This document shows, in pieces, positions 12,191 through 24,528 of a DNA stretch of 64,000 nucleotides. Position numbers and translations under genes: made by a program. The stretch is from positions 19,561,770 to 19,625,769 of the forward strand of contig JAAONU010000002.1 of the NCBI GenBank assembly GCA_012932295.1, given 5' to 3'. The notes under the pieces are model-generated. The model was given only the letters and a program-made list of their open reading frames with translations. It was not told where the DNA came from and searched no databases. This stretch comes from Cyclina sinensis (lineage: Eukaryota; Mollusca; Bivalvia; Venerida; Veneridae). Within the stretch, counting starts at the first letter, position 1; every line of letters begins with the position of its first letter.

Positions 12191-13892
12191 ACTTTTCGCA
12201 GTGGTAATCTCTAGAGTGTTAACAAGATGTTTCTATTTTTGGGCTCTGTGACCTAGTTTTTGAACCAAGATGACCCATATTTCAACTTGTGCTAGAAATC
12301 TTTGAAGCAACCTTTCTGACAAATTTCCAGATTATTTGGGCTGAAAATGTAATCTCTAGAGTGTTAACAAGATGTTTCTATTTTTGGGCTCTGTGACCTA
12401 GTTTTTGAACCAAGATGACCCATATTTACACTTGAGCTAGAAATCATAGAAGCAACCTTCCTGACAGATTTCCAGATTATTTGGGCTGAAAATGTAATCT
12501 CTAGAGTGTTAACAAGATGTTTCTATTTTTGGGCTCTGTGACCTAGTTTTTGAACCAAGATGACCCATATTTACACTTGAGCTAGAAATCATAGAAGCAA
12601 CCTTCCTGACAGATTTCCAGATTATTTGGTCTAAAAATGTTACCTCTAGAGTGTTAACAAGGTTTTTCAATATTTCGGCTCTGTGACCTAGTTTTTGACC
12701 CCATATGACCTATATTTGAACTTGACCTAGAAATCATCAAAGCAACCTTTCTGACACATTTCAAGATTATTTGGGCTGAAAATGTAACCTCTAGAGTGTT
12801 AACAAGATTTTTCTATTTTTGGGCTCCGTGACCTAGTTTTTGAACCCAGATGACCCATATTTGAACTTGACCTAGAAATCATCAAAACAACCTTTCTGAC
12901 ACATTTCAAGATTATTGGGCTGAAAATGTAACCTCTAGAGTGTTAACAAGATTTTTCTATTTTTGGGCTCCGTGACCTAGTTTTTGAACCCAGATGACCC
13001 ATATTTGAACTTGAGCTAGAGATCATCATTAGAACATTTCTGACAAATTTCCAGGATATTTGGACTGAAAAAGTAGCCTCTAGAGTGTTAACAAGGTTTT
13101 TCTATATTTGGGCTCTGTGTCCTAATTTTCCAACCCTGATAACCCACGTTCGAACTCGTCCGAGATATTAATGAGACAAACATCCTGACCAAGTTTCATG
13201 ACAATTGAGGCAAAAATGTGACCACTAGAGTGTTAACAAACCAATTGTTAACGGACGGACAGACGGACGGACGGATGGACGGACGACGGACAAAAGGTGA
13301 TCAGAAAAGCTCACTCTGTCACTACGTGACAGGTGAGCTAAAAACTGATAAGCCCCGGGGTCAGGCCAATTTGACCCCAGGGGTCATTATTTGAACAAAC
13401 TTGGTAGACATCTACTAGAGAATGCTACATACCAAATATCAAAGCTGTAGGCACTGTGGTTTCTGAGAAGAAGATTTTGAAAGATTTCCTATATAAGTCT
13501 ATGTAAAAGGAAGTGACCCCTGGGACGGGGCCAATTTTGACCCCAGGAAAATAATTTGAACAATTTTTGTAGAGTTCCATTAGAGGGTGCTAAATGCCAA
13601 ATATCTAAGCTCTAGGCCTTGTGGTTTCAGACAAGAAGATTTTCAAAGTTTTTCCTTTAAGTTGCCATAGCAACCAGAGTTCTGCATGGAATCAAATTCT
13701 TTGAACAATTTTGGTAGAGCTTCATGCAAGGAACATTTCTGTGAAGTTTTGTTGAAATTGGCCCAGTGGTTTAGGAGGAGATGTTCTTTAAAACAAAAGT
13801 TTACGCACGCACGGACGCACCGACGACGGACGACGGACATTGACTGATCACAATACCTCACCTTGTGCACTACGTGCACAGGTGAGCTAAAA

Positions 13893-15257
13893 AAGCAAGA
13901 AAGTAGGTCACTAGGTTAGAATCTAGGTCATCTAACATCAAAATTAAATGCTACATCTGAAACTGTGCAAATGGTCCAAATTTCATAGCTGTACATCAAA
14001 AAACAAGAAAATAGGTCACTAGGTCAAAATTTAGGTCATTTAACATCAAAGTTCAAGTCTTCATCTGAAACTGTGCACATGGTCCAAATTTCATAACTGT
14101 ATTCAAATTACAAAAAAGTAGGTCACTAAGTCCCCTAGGGCAGGGTCAAATGTGACCCCAAGCTTTAATTTAAACAATCTTGATATAGTTCCACCAGACA
14201 ATGTCTCATGTTAAATATCTAAGCTCTAGCTTTCTCGGTTTCAGAGATCACTTTTTTATATGTATATAAAGAAAACCCATGACCCCATAGGCAGAGCCAA
14301 TTTTGACCCAAGGGCAATAATTTGAACAATGCTTGTAGAGGTCCACAATGTTTCATGCCAAATATCTAAGCTCTAGCCTTTGAAGCTTCAAAGGATAACT
14401 TTCTTATGTTTTTACTATATGCACACATAGAATATCTATGACCCCGGGATAAAATTTGAACAAACTTGGAACAGGACAATATTTCATGCCAAATATCTAA
14501 GCTTTAGGCTTTGTCATTTCAAAGGAGAAGATTTTTAAGATTTACTATATATATATATAAGGAAAACCTATGACCCCTGAGGCAGGGTCAATTTTAAGGC
14601 TAGAGGCATAATTTGAACAACTTTGGTAGAGGACCTGTAGATGATATCATATACCAAATATCAAATCTGTAGCCTTTGTTATTTCAGAGGAAAAGATTTT
14701 TTAACTTTTTACAATATACATATAAGGAAAACCTATGACCCCCTGGGGCGGAGCCAATTTTGGCACTAGGGGCATAATTTGAACAACTCTGGTAGAGGAC
14801 CTATAGATGATATCATATACTAAATATCAAATCTCTAGCCTTTGTCATTTCAGAGGAGAAGATTTTTTAAGTTTTTACTATATACCAATTTTGGCACTAG
14901 GGGCATAATTTGAACAACTTTGGTAGAGGACCTATAGATCTTGTCATATACAAAATATCAAAGCCTTGTACTTTCTGACAAGAAGATTTTTTTAATTTGC
15001 ATTTTTGAAACTTTTTTTGGCCCTGTCACTTACTTATGCAACAGACCGGAACCATATGAACAACTTTGAAAGGGGACCACCCAACGATCATTCCTGTGTA
15101 GTTTGGTTAATGTGCAGTCAGTAGTTTCAGAGGAGATGTTACTTTTATGTAATTGTTGACAACGGATGATGCACTACGCACGGACGCACGACGACGGACG
15201 CCGGACACAGGGGGATCACAATAGCTCACTATGAGCAGGTAGTGCTCAGGTGAGCTA
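13893..15257 (+). mobile_element. A/F-type arrays ending in an A right terminus
   Basis: AGGTCA-bearing units (gtaggtcactaggtcaaa) at 13893-14130 are followed by decayed A1 monomers of about 150 bp. A GACG-rich spacer and the terminus GTGCTCAGGTGAGCTAAAA follow at about 15239-15257. The matching left end is not identified. Confidence 0.65.
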
Positions 15258-15410
15258 AAAAAAGGGAAAAAAATCTGAGAGGGTGGGTGGGTTGGGATGG
15301 GGGGCAAGGAATGGTGTGTGTGTGTGTGTGCGTGCGTGCGTGTGTGTGTGTGGGGGGGGGAAAGGGCCCAAGCACCTACGTTTTATAAAAAAAAAAAAAA
15401 AAACATCAAT
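15258..15410. repeat. G-rich, (TG)n and A-tract low-complexity block
   Basis: G/T-rich runs, a TG/CG dinucleotide tract (15313-15351), a G run and an A17 tract abut the preceding element end. Confidence 0.9.
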
Positions 15411-17201
15411 AATCTTGTCAATTGTGGCTCTGGTGTAGGTTTTTTCCCAGATAATTGTGGTGATACAGGTTGATAAGGTGTAAAAGGTTATAGCTTGAAT
15501 CCACTGTTCAGGCTCAGTTTTTCTGGTGACCTAGTATTTGTTCCCACATGACCCAGTATTAAACTTGACCCAGATAACATAAAGGAAAATATTCTGAGCA
15601 ACTTTCATTAAGAATTGATCAAAACTGTTGTCTCCAGAGTGTTAACAAGGTTTTCATATGATTTGTCTTGGTGACCTAGTTTCTCATCCTACATGACCTG
15701 GTTTTGAAGTTGACCGAGATATCATCAGGCAAACATTCTGAGCAACTTCCATTAAGGCTTCATCAACACGAGGGCCTTGATGGTTCTTAATCCTTCACCT
15801 GCATCACTTTGCTAAGTGGCCATATCTCTGGAACCCATAAAGAGATGAGTCTGGTTCAGAAAACAAGATGATCCATATTCAAACTTGTAGAAAAACATTC
15901 TGACAAGTTTTCAAGACATTTGGTAAAAAACATTGGCCTATACAGTGTTGACAAGGTAAATATGTGTTTTGACCCGATGACCTAGTTTTAAAACTCATTT
16001 TCAAACCTAACCTAGATATCACTAACCTAGATATCATCAAGACAAAGCTCTGACAAATTTTTGTGACATTTAGAAAAAAATGCAGCCTTTATAGAGTAAA
16101 CAAGGTTTTTCTGTGTTTTGATTCAATGACCTAGTTTTCAATCCTTGATGACCTATATGAGAAATTGAGCCAGATATCATCAAGACAAAGACTCTGACAC
16201 ATGTTCATCACATTTGGAAAGAAAATGTAGAATGTTATGAAGATAAATCTCTGTTTTGACCGAATGACCTAGTTTTTGACCCAATATCACCCTTATTTGA
16301 TCTTGTCCTAGATAACATCAAGACTAAGATTCTGACAAATTTTCGTGACATCTGGGAAGAAAATGTACCCTACAGAGTGTTAACATCGTTTTTCTATTAT
16401 TTGACACAGTGACCTAGTTTCTAACACAAGATGACCCATTTTCAAACTGATCTAGATATTATCAAGGCAAACATTGACAAATTTTCATGACATTTAGAAA
16501 GAAAATGTAGCCTCTACAGTGTTATCAGGGTTTTTCTATCTTTTGACATTGTGACCTAGATAGTAACAAGATGACCCATATTCGAACTTGGCCTACATAT
16601 CATCCACATTTACATTGTGACAAGTTTTCATGATATTTGGAAAGAATATTCATCATCTACAGTGTCAACAAGGTTATTCTATGTTTTCACCTTGTGAACT
16701 AGTTTTTTAATCAAGATAACCCATATTCTAAAATGACCTAGATATCATCAAGAGAAACATTTTGACATAATTTCATGACATTAGAAATGAAAATGTAGTC
16801 ACTAGAGTGTTAAAAATGATTTAATATGTTTTGACCCTGTGAACTAGTTTTTGACCCATAATGACCAATATTAAAAATTTGGTCTAGATATTATCAAAAC
16901 AAAACATTCTGACAAGTTCTCATGTCGTTTGAACACAAAATGTGGCCTCTACAGTGTTTTAAATGTTTTTAAATGTATTGACCCTGTGACCTAGTTTTTG
17001 ACCCATAATGGCCAATATTAAAACTTGGGTATAGATATTATCAAGACAAACATTCTGACAAGTTAATATGCCATTTGAACAAACTAGAACTATTGCTGAA
17101 TGCGATTCATACCCCCAGCAATGTGACAGATGACATGGATATATGAATAGATGGAAAAGGGAATAACTTTTTTGGCATAAAATAGTTGTGTTTATTGGGA
17201 A
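15411..17201 (+). repeat. Diverged A2-like tandem array with a degenerate A left end
   Basis: Monomers of about 143-147 bp around GTGACCTAGTTT recur (15527, 15668, 16120, 16265, 16408, 16551, 16835, 16985 and others). A decayed A left end (acgagggccttgatggttct) is at about 15768. A different element end (ACTAGAACT, then CATACCCCCAGC) is at about 17083. Confidence 0.75.
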
Positions 17202-20200
17202 ACAAGAGGGCCATGATGGCCCTGGATCGCTCACCTGAGTACTTTGGCTGTAGGTTTGTTGTTAAGCAGTATTTCATTTTTTAATTGAAAATATGTAAGT
17301 GCCTACAAACCAAATATGTAAAATATCAGTCAATAAATAACGGCTCTATGACAGAAAGTAGAAATATTTATTATAAGCTATGGTGACCTTGACCTTGACC
17401 AAGTGACCTCAAACCCTACCCATAGGTAGAGGTCCATGCAAGGAACCTATATATTGAATATCAAAGATATTTGTCTATAAATGAAAGCTTTATGAGGTAC
17501 AGTAGATAAATCTATTTTTAGCCTCCATGACCTTTAACCTTATCTAATAATTTGAAAAAGCTTGATAAAGCTTGCTTCATGCCAAATTTTAAAATTCTAG
17601 GCCTTGTGGTTTCTGAGAAGATTTTTAAAGATTTCCTTTTTTACATATTAAGGGCCCCAGGGCGGGGCCAATTTTGACCCCAGGGCCAACATATAAACAA
17701 TACTGGTAAAGGTTCTCTACACAATACTCCACACCAAATATCTAAGGTCTAGTCCTATTAGTTTTGGAGAAAAATGATTTTTCATGTTTTTCCTATATAA
17801 CTATATGTAAACCAAGAGAACCCTGGGGCGTGGCCAATTTTTGACCCAGGGGACATAATTTGAACAAACTTGGTAGACATCCACTAGCCAATGCTACATA
17901 CCAAATATCAAAGCTGTAAGCATTGTGGTTTCTGAGAAGAAGATTTTTAAAGATTTCCTTTTTAACATATTAAGGGCCCCTGGGGCAGGGCCAATTTTGA
18001 CCCCAGGGCCAACATATCAACAATACTGGTAAAGGTTCTCTACACAATACTCCACACCAAATACATGTATCTAAGGTCTAGTCCTATTAGTTTTGGAGAA
18101 AAATGATTTGTCATGTTTTTCCTATATATGTCAACCAAGAGAACCCTAGGGCGTGGCCAATTTTGACCCAGAGGATATAATTTGAACAAACTTGGTAGAC
18201 ATCCACTAGACAATGCTACATACCAAATATCAAAGCTGTAGGCATTGTGGTTTCTAAGAAGAAGATTTTTAAAAATTTCCTTTTTTACATATTAAGGGCC
18301 CCTGGGGCAGGGCCAATTTTGACCCCAGGCCAACATTTAAACAATACTGGTAAAGGTTCTCTACACAATACTCCACACCAAATATCTAAGGTCTAGTCCT
18401 TTTAGTTTTGGAGAAAAATGATTTTTCATGTTTTTCCTATATAACTATATGTCAACCAAGAGAACCCTGGGGCGTGGCCAATTTTGACCCAGGGAATATA
18501 ATTTGAACAAACTTGGTAGACATCCACTAGACAATGCTACATACCAAATATCAAAGCTGTAGGCATTGTGGTTTCTGAGAAGAAGATTTTAAAAGATTTC
18601 CTTTTTTACATACTGAGGGACCCTGGGGTGGGGCCAATTTTGACCCCAGGGCCAACATATCAACAATACTGGTAAAAGTTCTCTACACAATACTCCACAC
18701 CAAATACATGTATCTAAGGTCTAGTCCTATTAGTTTTGGAGAAAAATGATTTGTCATGTTTTTCCTATATAACTATATGTAAACCAAGAGAACCCTAGGG
18801 CGTGGCAAATTTTGACCCAGGGGATATAATTTGAATGAACTTGGTAGACATCCACTAGACAATGCTACATACCAAATATCAAAGCAGTAGGCATTGTGGT
18901 TTCTGAGAAGAAGATTTTTAAAGATTTCCTTTTTTACATATTAAGGGCCCCTGGGGCGGGACCAATTTTGACCCCAGGGCCAAGATTTAAACAATACTGG
19001 TAAAGGTTCTCTACACAATACTCCACACCAAATATCTAAGGTCTAGTCCTATTAGTTTTGGAGAAAAATGATTTTTCATGGTTTTCCTATATAACTATAT
19101 GTCAACCAAGAGAACCCTGGGGCGTGGCCAATTTTGACCCAGGGGATATAATTTGAACAAATTTGGTAGACATCCACTAGACAATGCTACATACCAAATA
19201 TCAAAGCTGTAGGCATTGTGGTTTCTGAGAAGAAGATTTTTAAAGATTTCCTTTTTTACATATTGAGTGACCCCGGGGCGAGGCCAATTTTGACCCCAGG
19301 GCCAACTTTCAAACAGTACTGGTAAAGGTTCTCTACACAATACTCCACACCAAATATCTAAGGTCTAGTCCTATTAGTTTTGGAGAAAAATGATTTTTCA
19401 TGGTTTTCCTATATAACTATATGTAAACCAAGAGAACCCTGGGGCGTGGTCAATTTTAACACAGGGGATATAATTTGAACAAACTTGGTAGACATCCACT
19501 AGACAATGCTACATACCAAATATCAAAGCTGTAGGCATTGTGGTTTCTGAGAAGAAGATTTTTAAAGATTTCCTTTTTTACATATTAAGGGCCCCCGGGG
19601 CGGGGCCAATTTTGACCCCAGGGCCAACATTTAAACAATACTGGTAAAGGTTCTCTACACAATACTCCACACCAAATATCTAAGGTCTAGTCCTTTTAGT
19701 TTTGGAGAAAAATGATTTTTCATGTTTTTCTTATATAACTATATGTAAACCAAGAGAACCCTGGGGCGTGGTCAATTTTAACACAGGGGACATAATTTGA
19801 ACAAACTTTGTAGACATCCACTAGACAATGCTACATACCAAATATCTAAGCTGTAGGCATTGTGGTGTCTGAGAAGAAGATTTTTAAAGATTTCCTATAT
19901 AAGTCTATGTAAAATGAAGTGACCCCTGGGACGGGGCCAATTTTGACCCCAGGGAAATAATTTGAACAATTTTTGTAGAGTTCCATTAGAGGGTGCTAAA
20001 TGCCAATATCTAAGCTCTAGGCCATGTGGTTTCAGACAAGAAGATTTTCAAAGTTTTTCCTTTAAGTTGCCATAGCAACCAGAGTTCTTGATGGAATTGA
20101 ATTCTTTGAACAACTTTGGTAGAGCTTTATGCAAGGAACATCCCAGGCAAGTTTCATTTAATTTGGCCCTTTGGTTTCAGAGGAGATGTCATTTGAATGA

Positions 20201-20284
20201 AAAGTTGACGACGGACGGACGGACGACGGACAAAGACTGATCAGAAAAGCTCACCCTGAGCACTTTGTGCTCAGGTGAGCTAAA
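17202..20284 (+). mobile_element. Complete A1 element with a 322-bp higher-order repeat
   Basis: Both ends are intact: ACAAG plus AGGGCCATGATGGCCCT at 17202, and CACCCTGAGCAC/GTGCTCAGGTGAGC then TAAAA at 20284. The interior alternates two kinds of about-161-bp monomer, so the true period is about 322 bp (CCAATTTTGACCCCAGG at 17668, 17991, 18313, 18634, 18962, 19283, 19606). No gene. Confidence 0.9.
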
Positions 20285-21581
20285 AAGACAACACTTCATA
20301 ATAGTATGAATAAATTTTGAATCATTAAATCAGGAAACAGGTAACAATAACCTCTGATTTTCAAATTTACTAAAACAAAGAAATTATTAGCTGAAATAAA
20401 GAATATCACGTATCCAGCCAAGTAAGGAAAAAATCTTCATCTTACATTTGATCGTCTAATATTTGATGTTCAAGTGTGACCTTGACCATGAGCTAGTACA
20501 AGGGCAACAAAAGTTCAACACCAGTTCTGCATATCCTCTTCATCAGGGAAACATTTGAGCTAAGTTTGAATAAAATCTTTCAAGGGGTATGGGATTTAAA
20601 GAGCGGACAAAAAAATGGTCAAACTTTCCAGTGTGACCTAGACCTTGAGCTTACACAAGGGCAATATGGGTTATGCACACTGCCTTGTTGAGATGAACAT
20701 TTGGGCGAAGTTAGAAGAAATCCTTGTCTCATAATTCAATGTCAAATATTTGATCTTCAAGTGTGACCTTGACCTTGAGCAAGTACATCGTCAATATGGG
20801 TTCTGCATATTGATATAATGAGGTGAACATTTGAGCCAAGTTTGAAGAAAATCCTTCAAGGGGCATAAAATTTACAGAGCAGACACAAAAATTGTCTGAC
20901 CTTCAAATGTGACCTTGACCTTGACCTGACACATGAGCAAAATGGGTTCTGCAAATTGCCTTGTTGAGTTGAATATTTCAGTCAAGTAAGAACAAAATCC
21001 TTCAAGGGGTAAAGAATTTACAAAGCAAACAAAACACATTGTCTTTTTCTTTAATTGTCAGATATTTGACCTTCCAGTGTGACCTTGACCTTGAGCTGAC
21101 ACAAGGGCAATATGGGTCATGCATACTGCCTTGTTCAGATAAACATTTGAGAAAAGAAGAAAATCTTTGTCATATAATCCTTGTTAAAAAATTTGACCTT
21201 CAAGAGTGACCTTAACCTTGACCTTGTGCTAATACAAGGTCAATATGGGTTCTGCACATTGCTATCATTAGGTGAACATTTGAGCCAAGTTTGAAGAAAA
21301 ATCTTCAAGGGTTATAGAATTTACATGAAAATTTGCTGATCCAGTGTGAACTTGACCTTGACCTGACACAAGGGCAGGCGTTCTGCACATTCCCATGTTA
21401 AGGTTAACATCAAAGCCAAGTTTGAATAAAATCCTTCCATAAGTATATGACTTATTGAGCGGACAAGGTGGAGACAGATTGACCGACCGACTGACTGACC
21501 AACCAACTGACAGACACAACAAAGTGATTCCAGTATACCCCCCCCCCCCACACACACACATTTTGTGGTGGGGGTATAAAA
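20285..21581 (+). mobile_element. L-type array ending in a CCCCCAC/GTGGGGGTATAA hairpin
   Basis: Monomers of roughly 145-150 bp centred on GTGACCTTGACCTTGAGC run from 20430 to 21420. A GACTGACC-rich spacer follows. The right end at 21533-21581 is a hairpin of C-run/CACACA and TGTGGTGGGGGTATAA. Same plan as families A-K; the left end is not recognised. Confidence 0.7.
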
Positions 21582-22199
21582 ATGTGGGCTCTAATGTGTT
21601 AACAAGGTTTTTCTGTTATGATGAAGTGACCTACTTTTTTTACCGAAGATGACCCATATTTTAACTTGACTTAGAAATTATCAAGAAAAACATTTTTACA
21701 AATTTCCATGACATTTGGAAACAAGAGGGCCATGATGGCCCTATATTGCTCACCTGAGAATGACTGCTTTTAAAAAAGTTGTTAAGGACCAGGTTTATTG
21801 ACCCCAGATGACCCATATTCGAACTTGACCCAGAAATCATCAAAAAACAACCTTTCTGACAAATTTCCAACATATTTGGACTGAAAATGTTACCTCTACA
21901 GTATTAATAAGGTTTTTCCATACTTGGGCTCTGTGACCTACTTTTTGAGCCCAGATGACCCATATTAAAACTTGACCTAAAAATCATAGAACAACCTTTC
22001 TGATGAATTTCCAGGTTATATGGACTGAAAATGTTATCTCTAGAGTGATAACAAGGTTCTTTTTCCATATTTGGGCTCTGTGACATTTTTTTCATCCCAG
22101 ATGACCCATATTACAACTTGTCCAAGTAATTGCTGGGACAAACATCCTGAATAAGTTTCATGACAATTGAGGCAAAAAAGTGACCATAAGAGTGTTAAA
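21582..22199 (+). mobile_element. A2 fragments with one left terminus at 21721
   Basis: A2 monomer sequence, then ACAAG plus AGGGCCATGATGGCCCT at 21721 and three 145-bp units. There is no right terminus before the next element at 22200. Confidence 0.75.
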
Positions 22200-24420
22200 A
22201 CAAGAGGACCATGATGGCCCTTAATTGCTCACCTGAATATGACTGCTTTTAACAAAGTTGCTATGGACCTGGTTTATTTACCCAAGATGACCCATATTTG
22301 AACTTGACCTAGAATATATTGAAACAATCGTTCTGACAAATTTTCAGGTTATTTGGACTGAAAATGTAGCCTCTATAGTGTTTACAAGGTTTTAAATATT
22401 TGGGCTCTGTGACCTAGTTTTTGACCCCAGATGACCCATATCCAAACTCGTGCTACAAATCATCAAAACAACCTTTCTGACAAATTTCCAGGGCATTTGG
22501 ACTGAAAATGTAGCCTCTAGAGTGTTTACAAAATTTTCAATATTTGGGCTCTGTGACCTAGTTTTTGATCCAAGATGATCCATATTTGAAAATGAGCTAG
22601 AGATCATCAAAACAACCTTTCTGACAAATTTCCAGGTATCTGGACTGAAAATGTAACCTCTGGAGTGTTAAAAAGGTTTTTAAATTTTTGGGCTCTGTGA
22701 CCTAGTTTTTGATTTCAGATGACCCATATCCAAATCTGAGCTAGAAATCATTTAAAACAATTTTTCTGACAAATTTCAAGGATATTTGGACTGAAAATGT
22801 AACATCTAGAGCATTAACAAGGTTTTTCTACTTTTTAACCCTGTGACCTAGTTGTTGACTCCAGATAACCCATATTCAAAACTGAGCTAGAAATCAGTGA
22901 AACAATCTTTCTGACAAATTTCAAGGTTATTCGAACTGATAATGTTACCTCTAGAGTGTTAACAAGGTTTTTTCATATTTGGGGTCTATGACCTAGTTTT
23001 TTAACCCAGATGACCCATATTTGAAGCTGAGCTAGACATCACCAAAATGACCTTTCTGACAAATTTCCAGAATATTTGAACAGAAAAGTAGCCCTTAGAG
23101 TGTTAACAAGTTTTGTTTTCTATTTTTGGGCTCTGTGACCTAGTTTTTGACCCCAGATGATCAATATTTAAAATTAATTACCAAGAAATCATTGAAACAA
23201 CATTTCTGACAGATTTCCAGGTTATTTGGACTGAAAATGTTACCTTATAGAGTGTTAACAAGGTTTTCCATATTTGGGCTATGTGACCTAGTTTTTTACC
23301 TTAGGTGACCCATATTCAAACTTGAGCTAGAAATCACCAAAACAACCTTTCTGACAAATTTCTTGGATATTTTAACTGAAAATGTAACCTCTAGAGTGTT
23401 AACAAGGTTTTTCTATTTTTGGGCTCTGTGACCTAGTTTTTGAACCCAGATGACCCATACTCGAACTTGAGCTTGAAATCATAGAAACAACCTGTTTGAC
23501 AAATTTTCAGACTATTTGGACTGAAAATGTTACCTCTCCTTCAACAAGAAGGTTTTCAAAGTTTTCACTATATAAGCATTTGTAAAACCAATGACCCTGG
23601 GGTAGGGCCAAATTTGACCCCAGGGGTATAATTTGAACAAACTTGGTAGAGGTACACTAGACAATGCTACATACCAAATCTTAAGGCTAAGGCCCATGTG
23701 GTTTCAGACAAGAAGATTTTCAAAGTTTTTCCTATATAAGCCTATGTAAAACCAATGACCCCAGGGTGGGGCCAAATTTGACCCCAAAGGTATAATTTGA
23801 ACAAACTTGGTAGAGGTCCGCTAGACAATGTTACATAGTAAATATCTTAGCTCTATGCCTTACGGTTTCTGACAAGAAGATTTTTCAAGTTTTTCCTATA
23901 TAACTCTATGTAAAACAAGTTACCCCTGGGGCGGGCCATTTTTGACCCAGAGGCCATGATTCGAACAAACTTAGTAGAGGTCTATTAGACAATGCTGCCT
24001 CCAAATATCTTAACTCTAGGCCTTGTGGTTTCTGACAAGAAGACTTTTAAGTTTTCCCAATATAACTCTATGCAAAATCAACTGACCCCTGGGGTGGGGT
24101 CAATTTTGACCCCAGGATTATAATTTGAACAAACTTAGTACAGGTCCACTAGATACCAAATATCTAAACTCCAGGCCATGCGGTTTTAGAGTAGAAGATT
24201 TTTAAAGATCCAACTTTAAAAATCTGTTTTTTGGCTGCAGTGACCCAGCAAAGCAATGGACTGGAACCATTTGAACAATCTTGGTAGAGCTTCATGCAAG
24301 GAACATCCCAGGCAAGTTTCATTAAATTTGGCCTAGTGGTTTCAGAGGAGATGTCGTTTGAATGAATTGTGGATGACGGATGGACGACGGACCGACGGAA
24401 GGACAGACAACCACAGATCC
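22200..24420 (+). mobile_element. A2 to A1 mixed element, right end lost
   Basis: The left end is ACAAGAGGACCATGATGGCCC (palindrome with one change). The 145-bp A2 monomers continue to about 23540, where the sequence changes abruptly to A1 monomers (23545-24230). A GACGG spacer ends near 24415 without the right hairpin. The switch between monomer types inside one element suggests recombination. Confidence 0.75.
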
Positions 24421-24528
24421 TAAAAAGTAGGTCACTAGGTCAAAATTTAAGTCATCTAACATTAAAGTTCAATTCTACACCTGAAACTGTGCACATGGTT
24501 CAAATTTCATAGCTGTATATCAAATAAC

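Larger units (their letters stand above)
2872..12203. mobile_element. 9.3 kb CACTA-like DNA transposon with CCGTATA subterminal arrays
   Basis: The terminal inverted repeats start CACTGCGAAAA on both sides and stay similar for about 37 bp (both include GTGTACG). The flanks show a 3-bp duplication GTA (2869-2871 and 12204-12206). The host is a 145-bp tandem array: the landmark TGACCTAG is at 2769 and 12249, and removing the element plus one GTA leaves exactly 145 bp, so the boundaries are secure. TIRs beginning CACT with 3-bp duplications and repetitive subterminal regions are typical of CACTA/EnSpm transposons. No DDE transposase frame was recognised, so the copy may be non-autonomous. It carries a LINE fragment, an A element, and a possible short spliced gene on the minus strand. 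Confidence 0.85.
1978..13343 (+). mobile_element. A2-type element split by the CACTA-like transposon
   Basis: The left end ACAAG plus AGGGCCATGATGGCCCT is at 1978. The 145-bp monomers run 2040-2871 and resume 12204-13130. A GGAC simple repeat lies at 13250-13295, and the right end GACAGGTGAGCTAAAA is at 13343. Without the transposon it would be about 2.0 kb, close to the 1.88 kb copy at 4105-5987. Confidence 0.85.
634..13892 (+). mobile_element. F/A1 composite element, interrupted by 1978-13343
   Basis: The left end is ACAAGAGGGCCAATGGCCCT, followed by GCGCTCACCTGGG. The body holds A1 monomers and AGGTCA-rich units (1320-1620). The right end at 13892 has a hairpin GTGCACTACGTGCAC and GGTGAGCTAAAA. 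The A1 sequence continues across the nested insertion (left side tctgtgta, right side aactgataagcccc). That the two ends belong to one element is inferred. Confidence 0.65.

Noticed and set aside
2872..12203. Chapaev or Merlin-type assignment of the large transposon
   Set aside because: The flanking duplication is 3 bp (GTA), not 4 or 8-9; a CACTA-like call fits better, though without a transposase it stays provisional.
21268..21561. Two overlapping minus-strand frames of 97 and 78 codons
   Set aside because: They cross the L-array monomers and the CACACA/G-run hairpin; no family features.
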